Source of the DNA: CAMDBL01 sp964498125
GTDB taxonomy: Bacteria; Pseudomonadota; Alphaproteobacteria; Rhizobiales; Hyphomicrobiaceae
Direction: 5' to 3'
DNA: 64,000 nt
NCBI GenBank assembly: GCA_964498125.1
Contig: CAZCGE010000062.1
Coordinates: forward strand, 1-64,000
Position 1 is the stretch's first letter. Each line of letters starts with the position of its first letter. A model generated the notes under the pieces. The model saw only the letters and a program-made list of their open reading frames with translations. It was not told the DNA's origin and did not search any database. The position numbers and the translations under genes were made by a program. This document shows positions 17,748-26,676 of the stretch, piece by piece.

Positions 17748-18377
17748 ATGTCGCGAGTCATGTGGACGATTTCACTCGTTCTGGCCGCCACCAACCCGGC
17801 GATGGCGGAGTGCCCGTCGGCAAAGTCGCCGCTGTCGCCCTTCACGGTCGGCGTAGGCGGCTCATCCACGTCCGAGGTCTACCGCATGGAATCCGGAGAG
17901 ACCCGACTGGTCGGGCGCTTCAGCAACAATGCCGTGGTCGAGCAGACCTATTATCAAGGCCTGATCCAGCTCGAGCATATCGATCGCGGCAATCGCACGC
18001 TCTATACGCCCAAGTCCGACCTGAAAAAGCTGTTCCCGCCGCGTGTCGGCCAGACGTACACGGTTGACTTCGAAATGCTTGCATCGAACGGCCAGAAGCG
18101 GCCATTTCGCGGCCAGTACAAGGTGGTTGGCCGCGATCGCATCGCGATCGGCGGCTGTCCCTATGAGGTCCTCAAGATCGAGCATTCCAACGTCATCGGC
18201 GAAGGTCAGCTGCATTTCATCAATACGGATTGGTATGCGCCCGAGATCAAGCTCATTTTGGCCCGCGAATACAAAAGGCCGGGTGGCGGCTCCGATATTC
18301 GCAAGTATGATTCGATCGCGCCGTTGAAAAAGGATCAGCCGCGGCAACCCGCACCGACGGGCGGCAGAAGCATCTGA
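17748..18377 (+). CDS. Secreted protein of unknown function
   Basis: A 209-residue protein begins with a signal peptide (MSRVMWTISLVLAATNPAMA). The mature domain has two cysteines (ECPS near the N-terminus and GGCPYEVL), which could form a disulfide, and a Pro/Arg/Gln-rich tail. The body is beta-rich (VGQTYTVDFEML, QYKVVGRDRIAIGG, GQLHFINTDWYAPEI). Periplasmic location is likely. No family was identified. It is divergent from the TauE/SafE gene and convergent with the GhrA-like gene. Confidence 0.72.
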   Translation: MSRVMWTISLVLAATNPAMAECPSAKSPLSPFTVGVGGSSTSEVYRMESGETRLVGRFSNNAVVEQTYYQGLIQLEHIDRGNRTLYTPKSDLKKLFPPRVGQTYTVDFEMLASNGQKRPFRGQYKVVGRDRIAIGGCPYEVLKIEHSNVIGEGQLHFINTDWYAPEIKLILAREYKRPGGGSDIRKYDSIAPLKKDQPRQPAPTGGRSI

Positions 18378-18430
18378 GCCGCGCCCCAGCTTGCGTTACA
18401 CCGCCAAGCGCCGGTGTCCAACGTGCGGCG

Positions 18431-19381
18431 TCAGTACCCGCGCGCCCGATCGACGAGATTGGCGAGTGGTTCGCCGCGCCGATGCGCGCGCACCTGGCGG
18501 ATCAGGTAGCGGGTGATGGCGCGGCCGGTGCTTTCGGCGGCGTTGTGGGGTGTGACGACGACGCGGGGGTGCCGCCACAGCGGGCTCGTCTCGGGTAGCG
18601 GCTCGGCCTCGAACACGTCGAGCGTGGCGGCATAGAGCGTACCGGTATTGAGGGCAGCGAGGATATCTGCCTCCACCTGCAGATTGCCGCGTCCGGCGTT
18701 GATCAGCACCGGGCCAGGAAAGCGCTCGTGCCGGCCGCGCCGAGACAGTTTGCCCAGCAGGTCGGCATTGAGGATATGTCGCGTTTCCGGCGTGTGCGGC
18801 AGCACGCAGGCGAGGATGTCGGTCTCGGCGAGAAATTCGGCCAGCGTCTCCTTGCCGGCAAAACAGGCGACGCCATCGATCGATTTCGGTGTCCGGCTCC
18901 AACCGCGCAGCTGGTAGCCGAAGGGCCGCAGCACGTTGAGCGCGGCCTGTCCCATGACGCCGAGCCCCATGATGCCGACGCGCACCTCATGCGCGGCGGG
19001 TTCGGGCAGATACTCCCATTTGCGCTGGGATTGCAGCTCCAGGAACTCGGACATGCGGCGCTGGTGGAACAGCACGTGCAGACCGATGTATTCCGCCATC
19101 CGCCCGGTCAGATCCGGATCGACGTAGCGCACCACCGGCACGTCGGGCAGCTCGGGGTCGCCGAGCAGATGATCGACGCCAGCGCCGACCGAGACAATCA
19201 GCTCGAGATTGGGCAAGGTCTTGAGCACACCCGGCGGCGGCAGCCAGGCGAGCGCATAGCGGATGTCCTCGATGCGACCGGCATCGGGCCAGATGCGGAT
19301 GTCGAGGCCCTCGCCGGCCTCGCGCGCGCCGTCCAGGAACTCGGGTCCGCGGCTCGTGGTGGTGATGATGAGGAGGGACAT
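18431..19381 (-). CDS. ghrA: Glyoxylate/hydroxypyruvate reductase A-like dehydrogenase
   Basis: This 316-residue D-isomer-specific 2-hydroxyacid dehydrogenase reduces glyoxylate or hydroxypyruvate to glycolate or glycerate with NAD(P)H. It shows the Rossmann motif GLGVMG (139-144), the substrate Arg in INAGRGN (Arg231), a Glu in the VFEAEPLP loop and the catalytic His in TPHNAAES (His279). The ATG at 19381 (MSLLIITTT) was chosen from family alignment. The open frame extends 96 codons further but runs antisense to the TA genes. Length and the EAEPLP loop fit the GhrA branch rather than SerA. Confidence 0.88.
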   Translation of the reverse strand: MSLLIITTTSRGPEFLDGAREAGEGLDIRIWPDAGRIEDIRYALAWLPPPGVLKTLPNLELIVSVGAGVDHLLGDPELPDVPVVRYVDPDLTGRMAEYIGLHVLFHQRRMSEFLELQSQRKWEYLPEPAAHEVRVGIMGLGVMGQAALNVLRPFGYQLRGWSRTPKSIDGVACFAGKETLAEFLAETDILACVLPHTPETRHILNADLLGKLSRRGRHERFPGPVLINAGRGNLQVEADILAALNTGTLYAATLDVFEAEPLPETSPLWRHPRVVVTPHNAAESTGRAITRYLIRQVRAHRRGEPLANLVDRARGY

Positions 19382-19472
19382 GTGGTTGATCCGAAGTGTC
19401 TGCCGATGTGGAGTAGACACCATGGCATGACGGATACTTCGACGGCAGTCCTTGTAGGGTGGTGGCGAGATG

Positions 19473-19489
19473 CAAGTGTTCGACACTTG
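19473..19489. promoter_or_regulatory. Palindromic operator of the TA pair
   Basis: A perfect dyad with 7-bp arms (CAAGTGT and ACACTTG) around TCG ends nine bases before the antitoxin ATG. This is the usual position for autorepression by an antitoxin or toxin-antitoxin complex. Confidence 0.55.
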
Positions 19490-19498
19490 TGCTATGCA

Positions 19499-19741
19499 AT
19501 GCCCATGACCGACCACGTCAAAAGACTGACGGAAGAGGCGCGCAAGCTCACCCCCGAGGAGCGGGCCGAGCTGATCGAGCAGATCTGGGACACGCTGCCG
19601 CCCGAAACGGCCGCTGTGTCGATTCCTGACTGGCACCGCGCCGGACTCGATCGCCGTCTCGCCGAGCACGAAGCCGATCCCGACTCTGTCGTGCAGTGGC
19701 GAGAGGCGAGGGCGCGTCTCGCCGCTCGCAAGCGCCCGTGA
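19499..19741 (+). CDS. Addiction-module antitoxin (Unstab_antitox type)
   Basis: This acidic, helical protein of 80 residues has the family signature LTPEERAELIEQIWDTL. It is the antitoxin of a RelE/ParE-type pair and should bind and neutralise the downstream toxin and help repress its own promoter. The ATG at 19499 (MPMTDHVKRL) is followed by another at 19505. The stop overlaps the toxin GTG in the tetranucleotide GTGA, so the two are translationally coupled. A palindromic operator lies just upstream. The gene is divergent from ghrA and points towards the 3' end of yejF. Confidence 0.85.
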   Translation: MPMTDHVKRLTEEARKLTPEERAELIEQIWDTLPPETAAVSIPDWHRAGLDRRLAEHEADPDSVVQWREARARLAARKRP

Positions 19742-20034
19742 AACTCGTCCTTCGTCCGGCGGCCGAGCAGGACATCGCCGAGGCGATGCTTTGGTACGAT
19801 GCTCAGGGCCAGGACCTTAGCGATGCCATTCTTGCCCAGGTGGAAGCGAGCTTCGCGCGCATCTTGCAGGGACCTGAGCGCTATCCCACAGCCTACGGCA
19901 CCTTCAGACGTGCGTTGGTACGTCGGTTTCCGTACCTGATCTACTTCCGCGTTGAAGTCGACGATATTGTCGTTTTCGCCGTCTATCATCAGCGCCGCGA
20001 TCCCGACGCGCTGCGGGCGCGATTGGAGCCATAG
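19738..20034 (+). CDS. RelE/ParE-superfamily toxin
   Basis: A 98-residue toxin has the RelE/ParE layout: KLVLRPAAEQDIAEAMLWYD at the start, a long helix pair, and the C-terminal strands RRFPYLIYFRVEVDDIVVFAVYHQRRDP. The RRFPY and VYHQRRD blocks are typical of the group paired with Unstab_antitox proteins. The GTG start overlaps the antitoxin stop by four bases. Whether the target is translating ribosomes (RelE-like) or DNA gyrase (ParE-like) cannot be told from sequence alone. It ends 32 bp from the opposing yejF stop. Confidence 0.87.
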   Translation: MKLVLRPAAEQDIAEAMLWYDAQGQDLSDAILAQVEASFARILQGPERYPTAYGTFRRALVRRFPYLIYFRVEVDDIVVFAVYHQRRDPDALRARLEP

Positions 20035-20066
20035 GACGTTGCAGGTGGGCGCGGCGGCCGACTTGC

Positions 20067-21707
20067 TCACCCCGCCATCACGTCCCGATGCACCACCCGG
20101 TGATCGAGGGCGGCGGCCAGCAGCGCCTTGGTGTAGTCCTCGCGCGGGCGCTCGAAAATGTCGACTGCGGGGCCTTCCTCGACGACCTTGCCGTTGCGCA
20201 GCACGATGACGTAGTTGGACAGTGCCCGCACCACCTTCAGGTCGTGCGAGATGAACAGATAGGCGAGCCCGCGCGCCTTTTGCAGATCGCGCAGCAGGTC
20301 GACGATCTGCGCCTGCACGCTCATGTCGAGTGCGCTGGTCGGCTCGTCGAGCATGACGAATTTCGGCTCCAGAACCATGGCGCGGGCGATGGCGATACGC
20401 TGGCGCTGGCCGCCGGAGAACTCGTGCGGGTAACGATCCTGCGCCTCGGGGTCCAGGCCGACCTCGGTGAGCGCCTGTCCGACGCGTTCGCGCCGCTCCT
20501 CATAGCTCATCGACGGGTTCTGAATTTTCAGGCCTTCCTCGATGATCTGGCTGACGCTGAGGCGGGGAGAGAGCGAGCCGAACGGGTCTTGGAAGACGAT
20601 CTGCATGTCCTTGCGCAGCGGCCGCATGGCCTTGACGCTGAGCCCGTCGATGCGTCGCCCGCAATAGACAATGGGGCCAACCGAGGACACCAGCCGCAAG
20701 ATGGCGAGGCCGAGCGTGGTCTTGCCCGAGCCCGATTCACCGACCACGCCGAGCGTCTGGCCGGCTCGGAGTTTCAGCGACAGGCCGTCGACGGCTTTGA
20801 CGTGATCGACCGTGCGCCTGAGCATGCCGCGCCTGATCGGGTACCAGACTTTGAGATCTTCGGTCTCGACCACCACGGGCATCGTCTCGTCGAGGCGAGG
20901 CGGCTTGCCCTTGGGCTCGGCGTTGATCAGGTGGCGGGTGTAGGCGTGCTTGGGCGCCGTGAAGATGTCGGCGGCGGGGCCATTCTCGACGATCAGCCCG
21001 CCGTTCATGACGTAGACCCGCTCCGCCATCCGGCGCACGATGCCGAGATCGTGGGTGATCAGCAGCATGGCCATGCCGACCTCGCGCTGCAGCTCGGCCA
21101 ACAACTCGAGGATCTGTGCCTGGATGGTGACGTCCAGCGCCGTCGTCGGCTCGTCGGCGATCAGCAGGTCGGGCTCATTGGCTAGCGCCATGGCGATCAT
21201 GACGCGCTGGCGCTGGCCGCCTGACAACTGATGCGGATAGGAGGCGAGACGCTTTTCCGCATCGCGGATGCCAACGCGGGTCAGCAGCTCGAGCACGCGA
21301 GCGCGCCGCGGTTCTTCCTGCATGCCGCGATGGACATGCAGAATCTCGCCGACTTGCCGCTCGATGGTGTGCAGCGGATTGAGCGAGGTCATCGGCTCCT
21401 GGAATATGACCGAGATGCCATTGCCGCGGATCTCCTGCATCTGGCTGTCAGTCAGCGTCAGCAGGTTGCGGCCCTTGAAGAAGATTTCGCCGGACGGATG
21501 CGAGGCGGCCGGATAGTTGAGCAAACGCAGGATCGACAGCGCAGACACCGTCTTGCCGGAGCCGGATTCGCCGACCAGCGCCACCGTCTCGCCCTTGCCG
21601 ATGGTGAAGGAAATGCCCTTCACCGCCCGATTGGTCGCCTCGCCCGAGCGGAACTCGACCGACAGATTGCGCACCTGGACCAGGGTTTCACGCGTGCGTT
21701 CGATCAT
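20067..21707 (-). CDS. yejF: Yej peptide/microcin C importer, duplicated ATPase
   Basis: This 546-residue ABC ATPase contains two fused nucleotide-binding domains. Walker A motifs GESGSGKT occur at about 46-53 and again near residue 330, each followed by a signature (LSGGQRQR and FSGGQRQR) and Walker B with DEPT. It powers the YejABEF importer for oligopeptides, including microcin C-type compounds. The ATG at 21707 overlaps the stop of the PIN-toxin gene by four bases, so yejF is translationally coupled to a toxin gene rather than directly to yejE. The longer frame (34 extra codons) lies inside the toxin gene. Confidence 0.93.
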   Translation of the reverse strand: MIERTRETLVQVRNLSVEFRSGEATNRAVKGISFTIGKGETVALVGESGSGKTVSALSILRLLNYPAASHPSGEIFFKGRNLLTLTDSQMQEIRGNGISVIFQEPMTSLNPLHTIERQVGEILHVHRGMQEEPRRARVLELLTRVGIRDAEKRLASYPHQLSGGQRQRVMIAMALANEPDLLIADEPTTALDVTIQAQILELLAELQREVGMAMLLITHDLGIVRRMAERVYVMNGGLIVENGPAADIFTAPKHAYTRHLINAEPKGKPPRLDETMPVVVETEDLKVWYPIRRGMLRRTVDHVKAVDGLSLKLRAGQTLGVVGESGSGKTTLGLAILRLVSSVGPIVYCGRRIDGLSVKAMRPLRKDMQIVFQDPFGSLSPRLSVSQIIEEGLKIQNPSMSYEERRERVGQALTEVGLDPEAQDRYPHEFSGGQRQRIAIARAMVLEPKFVMLDEPTSALDMSVQAQIVDLLRDLQKARGLAYLFISHDLKVVRALSNYVIVLRNGKVVEEGPAVDIFERPREDYTKALLAAALDHRVVHRDVMAG

Positions 21708-22159
21708 GTGGCTTGTGCCGCAGGGGAGGGATCGACGTCGGACAGTCGGACGATGCGGAGACCGTCCGGTGCCCGGATCCGGCCGTCCTCCGAAAGGAAC
21801 ACATCGCATTGGGCGGACGCGGCGGTTGCAAGGTGAATGGCGTCCGGCAGCTTATTGCTCGATTCGGCTCGGAGCTTTGCGCTAGCGATCAGGATTGCTC
21901 GATTGATAGGCAACACTTCCAGGTATTTTCGGGAGCTCAGCGCCTCCAGATATGCTGCGACCAACTCATTATTGCGAGCCCGATAGGGGACGACGAGAAC
22001 CTCGGCAACTGTCAGTTCACTTGTCACCAGTGACAACCGATCGAGGGCTGCCTGCTCGAAGATGGTGCGTGCGGGTTCTCCGAATACCGGGTGGCCCTCA
22101 CCGAAGTAGATGATGTCGTTGGCATCGACATAAACGCGCTTGCCGAACAGGTCCCGCAT
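21704..22159 (-). CDS. PIN-domain toxin (VapC-like) inside the yej operon
   Basis: A 151-residue PIN-domain protein has the acidic residues expected of a Mg-dependent ribonuclease: Asp12 in YVDAND, Glu53 in TVAEVL, Asp106 in KLPDAIHLATA and Asp119 in CDVFL. The ATG at 22159 shares one base with the antitoxin stop (TGATG). A GTG three codons upstream is an alternative. At its 3' end the stop overlaps the yejF ATG. It is therefore the second gene of a TA pair and the penultimate cistron of yejABE-TA-yejF. The RNA target is unknown. Confidence 0.87.
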   Translation of the reverse strand: MRDLFGKRVYVDANDIIYFGEGHPVFGEPARTIFEQAALDRLSLVTSELTVAEVLVVPYRARNNELVAAYLEALSSRKYLEVLPINRAILIASAKLRAESSNKLPDAIHLATAASAQCDVFLSEDGRIRAPDGLRIVRLSDVDPSPAAQAT

Positions 22160-22395
22160 CACTCCCACTCATCCCGGAGCTGGCGGATGAAATCGGTGGG
22201 CTCGAGGCCTTGGGACGCGTAGAGGCCCTTCGCAAAGCCAAACATCTCGTGCAGGGGACGTGGCTCTTTTGTCCCCGCCGACTGCTGCTCGATCGTAATC
22301 CGCACTGGTGCCTGGCTCTCCAGCCGATCGCGCAGCTCCTGCGGCAGCCGTTCGACCGGGTAGCCTTCGACGACGATCTTTTTGAGTTCGCCCAT
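22159..22395 (-). CDS. Antitoxin of the yej-embedded PIN toxin
   Basis: A small 78-residue protein (MGELKKIVVEGYPVERLPQE) precedes and overlaps the PIN toxin, the standard VapB position. The N-terminal half (VERLPQELRDRLES, VRITIEQQ) could form a short DNA-binding or dimerisation unit. The C-terminal half (FAKGLYASQGLEPTDFIRQL) is helical and would wrap the toxin. It begins nine bases after the yejE stop, with AGGATGA just upstream, so it looks fully incorporated in the transporter operon. The antitoxin role is inferred from size, position and overlap. Confidence 0.75.
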   Translation of the reverse strand: MGELKKIVVEGYPVERLPQELRDRLESQAPVRITIEQQSAGTKEPRPLHEMFGFAKGLYASQGLEPTDFIRQLRDEWE

Positions 22396-22404
22396 GCATT
22401 CATC

Positions 22405-23616
22405 CTACCTGAACGTCTTCCTCGGATCGAGGGCATCGCGCACGGCTTCGCCAATGAAGATCAACACGCTCAGCAGCAGGGCGATGGTAAAGAAAGCGGT
22501 GAGGCCCAGCCAGGGCGCTTGCAGGTTGGATTTGCCTTGTGCCAGCAGTTCGCCGAGCGAGGCCGAGCCGGGCGGCAGGCCGAGCCCCAGAAAATCGAGC
22601 GAGGTCAGCGCCGCGATCGAGCCCGACAGCTTGAAGGGCAGGAACGTCAGCGTCGCCACCATGGCGTTCGGCAGCAGATGCTTGAACATGATGCGCGGGC
22701 TGGAAAGTCCGAGCGCACGCGCCGCCGTGATGTACTCGAAATTGCGGCCGCGCAGGAATTCAGCGCGCACGACGCCGACCAGCGTGGTCCACTGGAACAG
22801 CAGCAGGATGCCCAGTAGCGTCCAGAAGCCCGGCACCAGAACCGCCGAGATGATGATCAGGACGTAGAGCGAGGGGATCGCCGTCCAGATCTCCAGGAAG
22901 CGTTGGAAGGCGAGATCGACGCGGCCGCCGAAGTAACCTTGCACGGCGCCGGCGGTGACACCGATCGTCGCCGACAGCACCGTCAGGATCAGACCGAACA
23001 GCACGGACACGCGGAACCCATAGATGACGCGGGCGACGACGTCGCGGCCCTGATCGTCGGTGCCGAGCCAATTGCGATTGCCGAATGCCAAGTGGCGAGC
23101 CATCTGGTCGGCGGGGGCATCGCACAACACGGCGGCGGAGGACCAAGGTGGCGGAGCGGGGAAGCCAATGCAGGTGCCGTCCGCCGTCCTGCGCCTGGGA
23201 TAGTCCTTGTTGATCGAGCTGTAGGAGTAGCGGACCGGCGGCCAGATCATCCAGCCATGCTTTTCGATCTCGTCGAGGATCACCGGGTCCTTGTAGTCCG
23301 TGACGGCGAGAAAGCCGCCGAACTTGGCCTCTGGATAGTCGACGAGAACCGGAAACAGGACCTCGCCCTTGTAGATGGCGACAATCGGCTTGTCGTTGGC
23401 GATCAACTCGGCGGACAGGCTGGTCACGAGCAGGGCGAGGAACACCCACAAGCTGAGGCAGCCGCGGCGATTGGCACGGAAGTTCTGCCAGCGGCGGTGA
23501 TTGATCGGCGACAGCGTAAGACGTCGGCGCAGTGCGTCGCGGGCGCGTTCCAGCGCGGTGGGCGCCTGCCGTGCCAGGTCGCCGCCCGGCGCCGTTTCTT
23601 CAACCCGAGCATCCAC
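22405..23616 (-). CDS. yejE: Yej peptide/microcin C importer, permease
   Basis: A 403-residue inner-membrane permease of the DppC/YejE type has a cytoplasmic N-terminus, a first membrane helix near 55-72 (GCLSLWVFLALLVTSLSAEL) and a large periplasmic loop with GFLAVTDYKDPVI, characteristic of YejE. A membrane domain follows with the EAA-type loop (YITAARALGLSSPRIMFKHLLPN). The GTG at 23616 has GGGAGG upstream and lies three bases after the yejB stop. It pairs with YejB to form the channel. The following cistron is a TA antitoxin, not yejF. Confidence 0.92.
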   Translation of the reverse strand: MDARVEETAPGGDLARQAPTALERARDALRRRLTLSPINHRRWQNFRANRRGCLSLWVFLALLVTSLSAELIANDKPIVAIYKGEVLFPVLVDYPEAKFGGFLAVTDYKDPVILDEIEKHGWMIWPPVRYSYSSINKDYPRRRTADGTCIGFPAPPPWSSAAVLCDAPADQMARHLAFGNRNWLGTDDQGRDVVARVIYGFRVSVLFGLILTVLSATIGVTAGAVQGYFGGRVDLAFQRFLEIWTAIPSLYVLIIISAVLVPGFWTLLGILLLFQWTTLVGVVRAEFLRGRNFEYITAARALGLSSPRIMFKHLLPNAMVATLTFLPFKLSGSIAALTSLDFLGLGLPPGSASLGELLAQGKSNLQAPWLGLTAFFTIALLLSVLIFIGEAVRDALDPRKTFR

Positions 23617-23619
23617 CGC

Positions 23620-24753
23620 CTAGACCTCCCGGCTTTCGAAGTCGATGCGCGGGTCGACCAGCGTGTAGATGAAATCCGAGGCGATATTCACGACGAGTCC
23701 GAGCAATGCAAAGATATAAAGCGTGCCAAACACCACGGGATAGTCGCGGTTGATAATCGATTCAAAACTCAGAAGCCCGAGGCCATCCAGCGAGAAGATG
23801 GTCTCGATCAGCAGGGCGCCGGCGAAGAAGGCGTGGATGAAGGCGCCGGGAAAGCCGGCGATGATCAGCAGCATGGCGTTGCGGAACACGTGGCCGTACA
23901 GCACCTTGCTGTCATCGAGGCCCTTGGCGCGCGCCGTCATCACGTACTGTTTGCGGATCTCATCGAGAAATGCGTTCTTGGTCAGAAAGGCCATGGTCGT
24001 GAAGGCGCCGAGCACCATGGCGGTGATTGGCAGGGCCAAGTGCCACAGGTAATCGGTGACGCAGCCGAAGCTCGTTGCGCAGCGCCAGAACGAGAAGCTG
24101 GCATAGCCATCCGACAGCAACCCGCGTGAGGGGAACCACTGGAAGAACGAGCCGCCGGCGAAGACCACCAGCAGGAACACGGCGACGAGAAATCCGGGCA
24201 CCGCATAGCCGACGACCAGGGCGCCGCTGGTCCATACGTCGAAGCGTTCGCCATCGCGTACCGCCTTGCGGATGCCGAGTGGAATGGCGATCAGATAAGT
24301 CAGGATCGTCATCCACACACCGAGCGAAATCGACACCGGCAGCTTCTCCTTGATCAGCTGCAAGACGCTGACGTCGCGGAAATAGCTGTTGCCGAAATTG
24401 AAGACGGCATAGTTGCCGAGCATCAGCAAAAAACGCTCATGCGCCGGCTTGTCGAACCCGAACTGCTTTTCCAGTTGCTTGATGAACTGCGGATCGAGCC
24501 CCTGCGCGCCGCGATACTTGGAGCCAAATGCCTCGGACCCGCCCTGGCCGGTCTGCGGCGTGGCCTGGCTCAAGCCATCACCCGAGCCACCGCTGATGCG
24601 TGCGGTTGCCGACACGTCGGTACCCGTGATCTGGGCAATCACGCGCTCGACCGGCCCGCCCGGCGCGAACTGGATGATGACGAAGTTGATCGTCATGATG
24701 CCGATCAGCGTCGGGATGATGAGCAGCAGGCGTTTCAGAAGGTAGGCGGCCAT
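23620..24753 (-). CDS. yejB: Yej peptide/microcin C importer, permease
   Basis: A 377-residue permease of the DppB/YejB type begins MAAYLLKRLLLIIPTLIGI and shows the family NFVIIQFAPGGPVERV. The YejB-specific insert after the first helix carries GTDVSATARI and a Gly/Ser-rich stretch. The EAA loop (YVMTARAKGLDDSKVLYGHVFRN) contacts the ATPase. Six membrane segments are expected. It follows the second binding-protein gene by 36 bases and precedes yejE by three. Confidence 0.93.
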   Translation of the reverse strand: MAAYLLKRLLLIIPTLIGIMTINFVIIQFAPGGPVERVIAQITGTDVSATARISGGSGDGLSQATPQTGQGGSEAFGSKYRGAQGLDPQFIKQLEKQFGFDKPAHERFLLMLGNYAVFNFGNSYFRDVSVLQLIKEKLPVSISLGVWMTILTYLIAIPLGIRKAVRDGERFDVWTSGALVVGYAVPGFLVAVFLLVVFAGGSFFQWFPSRGLLSDGYASFSFWRCATSFGCVTDYLWHLALPITAMVLGAFTTMAFLTKNAFLDEIRKQYVMTARAKGLDDSKVLYGHVFRNAMLLIIAGFPGAFIHAFFAGALLIETIFSLDGLGLLSFESIINRDYPVVFGTLYIFALLGLVVNIASDFIYTLVDPRIDFESREV

Positions 24754-24789
24754 GGGTGGGTGGATTCGCGCTTTTTGACTGGATGGAAA

Positions 24790-26631
24790 TCAGTTGACCT
24801 TCAGTTTCGCAGCTTTCTCGACATCGTACCACCACGTATCCACGCCGCGGTCATACAGCGGCTTGACTGCTGGGTGTGAGAACCGGTTCCAATAGACCAT
24901 GCTGTGCGAGGCTTTGTACCAGTGCGGCACCCAGTAGTGGTTGGCGCGCAGCACGCGGTCGATGGCGCGGGTGGCGGTGACCATCTCAGGGCGGTTCCGC
25001 GCCGCCATCACCTTGTCGATCAATGCGTCGATCACCGGGTCCTTGATGCCCGACAGGTTGAAGCTGCCTTCGGCGGATGCCGCTTCGCTGCCCCAGTAGT
25101 TCTTCAACTCGACGCCCGGCGTCAGGCGCATGACGTAGCGCTGGATCTTGATGTCGAAGTCGAACGACTTGGAGCGGCGCTCATATTGTGCGGAATCGAC
25201 GCGGCGGATGCTTGCGGCAAGGCCAAGCGCCTCCAGGTTCCTGACGTAGGGTCCGATCAATCGCTCGCTGGTCGGGTCGTTGACCAGGAACTCGACGTCC
25301 AGCACCTCGCCCTTGGCATTGAGGCGCTTGCCGTCCTTGAGTTGCCAGCCGGCTTCGCCGAGTAGTCGGGCGGCTTCGCGCAGCAGCCGCCGGTCGCTGC
25401 CCGAGCCATCGGAGACGGGCGGCACATAGGGTTCGCCGAACACTTCGGGCGGCAGCTTGGCGCGGTGCGGATCGAGCAGAGCCAACTCCTCCGATGACGG
25501 CTTGCCGGAGGCCTTCATGTCCGAGTTCTCGAAGAAGCTCGTGGTGCGCGTGTAGAGCGAGAAGAACAGGTTCTTGTTGGTCCACTCGTAGTCGAAGGCA
25601 TAGTCGAGCGCGCGGCGAACGCGCACATCCTGGAACTTCGCCCGCCGCATGTTGAGAAAGAAGCCTTGCGCCCCCGAAGGGCTGGCATCGGGGAGAACCC
25701 CGCGCACCAGCCGGCCTTCTTTCACGGCGGCAATGTCGTAAGCCGTCGCCCAGTCGCGCGAGGTGAACTCCTCGCGCAGGTCGTAGTTGCCGGCCTTCAG
25801 GCCTTCCAGCTCGGCGGTGCGGTCGCGATAGTACTCGTAGCGGACCTCGTCGAAATTGAAGCGGCCCTTGGCGACGCTGAGATCGCGGGCCCAATAGTCC
25901 TCACGGCGTTTGTAGGTGACGAAGGCGCCCTGGCGATGCTCGCCGATCTTGTAGGGCCCCGAGCCCAGCGGCGCTTCAAGCGTCGTCTGATCGAACTCGC
26001 GCGCGGCGTAGTATGCCTTCGACAACAAAGGCAAGCCTGCAACGACGATCGGCAGATCACGCACGAGGTCGCCTTGGAAGGCGTAGCGCACGGTCTGTGG
26101 ATCGATCGCCTCGACTTTTGTCACGTCGCGCAATTGCAGGCGGATCGAGGGATGACCCTTGGCCTTCAAGGTATCGAATGAAAAGACCGCGTCATCGGCC
26201 GTGACCGGTGTGCCGTCGGCGAATTTCGCCTCCGGCCGCAGGCGAAACGTGATGGACATCTTGTCGGCGGCGATTGTGGCGTCGCGCGCGACCAAGCCGT
26301 AGACCGAGGACGGCTCGTCGGCGGCGCGCGTCATCAGCGTGTCGAACAGCAACTCCAAGCCTTGCGCCGCGTCGCCGCGCAGGATGAATGCATTGAAGCT
26401 GTCGAAAGTGGTCCGTCCGGCGGGCCCGATCATCGACAGGCGTCCGCCCTTGGGCGCATTCGGATTGACGTAGGCGAAGTGCGCGAAACCCGGCTGGTAC
26501 TTCAAGTCGCCGAAGGTCGAAAGGCCGTGGCTGGCCGCATCGGCAGCCGCCGGTGTTCGCAGTGCCAGGACCACGAGGCATGCGGCGATCGCTGCTGCGC
26601 GCAGTGAGGGTTGCAGTGCTCGCAGGTCCAT
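24790..26631 (-). CDS. yejA: Yej-type periplasmic solute-binding protein (copy 1)
   Basis: A 613-residue periplasmic binding protein of the SBP_bac_5 (DppA/OppA/YejA) family has a signal peptide (LRAAAIAACLVVLALRTPAAA) and the YejA-like opening GDLKYQPGFAHFAYVNP. It shows the PKGG block and the family motif LEAPLGSGPYKIGE. It should capture peptides or microcin C-like compounds for the YejBEF membrane complex. AGGAG lies just upstream of the ATG. It is one of two tandem paralogues. Confidence 0.9.
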   Translation of the reverse strand: MDLRALQPSLRAAAIAACLVVLALRTPAAADAASHGLSTFGDLKYQPGFAHFAYVNPNAPKGGRLSMIGPAGRTTFDSFNAFILRGDAAQGLELLFDTLMTRAADEPSSVYGLVARDATIAADKMSITFRLRPEAKFADGTPVTADDAVFSFDTLKAKGHPSIRLQLRDVTKVEAIDPQTVRYAFQGDLVRDLPIVVAGLPLLSKAYYAAREFDQTTLEAPLGSGPYKIGEHRQGAFVTYKRREDYWARDLSVAKGRFNFDEVRYEYYRDRTAELEGLKAGNYDLREEFTSRDWATAYDIAAVKEGRLVRGVLPDASPSGAQGFFLNMRRAKFQDVRVRRALDYAFDYEWTNKNLFFSLYTRTTSFFENSDMKASGKPSSEELALLDPHRAKLPPEVFGEPYVPPVSDGSGSDRRLLREAARLLGEAGWQLKDGKRLNAKGEVLDVEFLVNDPTSERLIGPYVRNLEALGLAASIRRVDSAQYERRSKSFDFDIKIQRYVMRLTPGVELKNYWGSEAASAEGSFNLSGIKDPVIDALIDKVMAARNRPEMVTATRAIDRVLRANHYWVPHWYKASHSMVYWNRFSHPAVKPLYDRGVDTWWYDVEKAAKLKVN

Positions 26632-26676
26632 GGCGGTTGCTCCTACCTCGCTGCGCTCGCTCCGACCTCGCCTCGG

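Noticed and set aside
17683..17750. tRNA-like T-arm (GATTCGAATCC) upstream of the gene at 17748
   Set aside because: The motif is only a short palindrome. No acceptor stem, D-arm or anticodon arm could be formed with the flanking bases.
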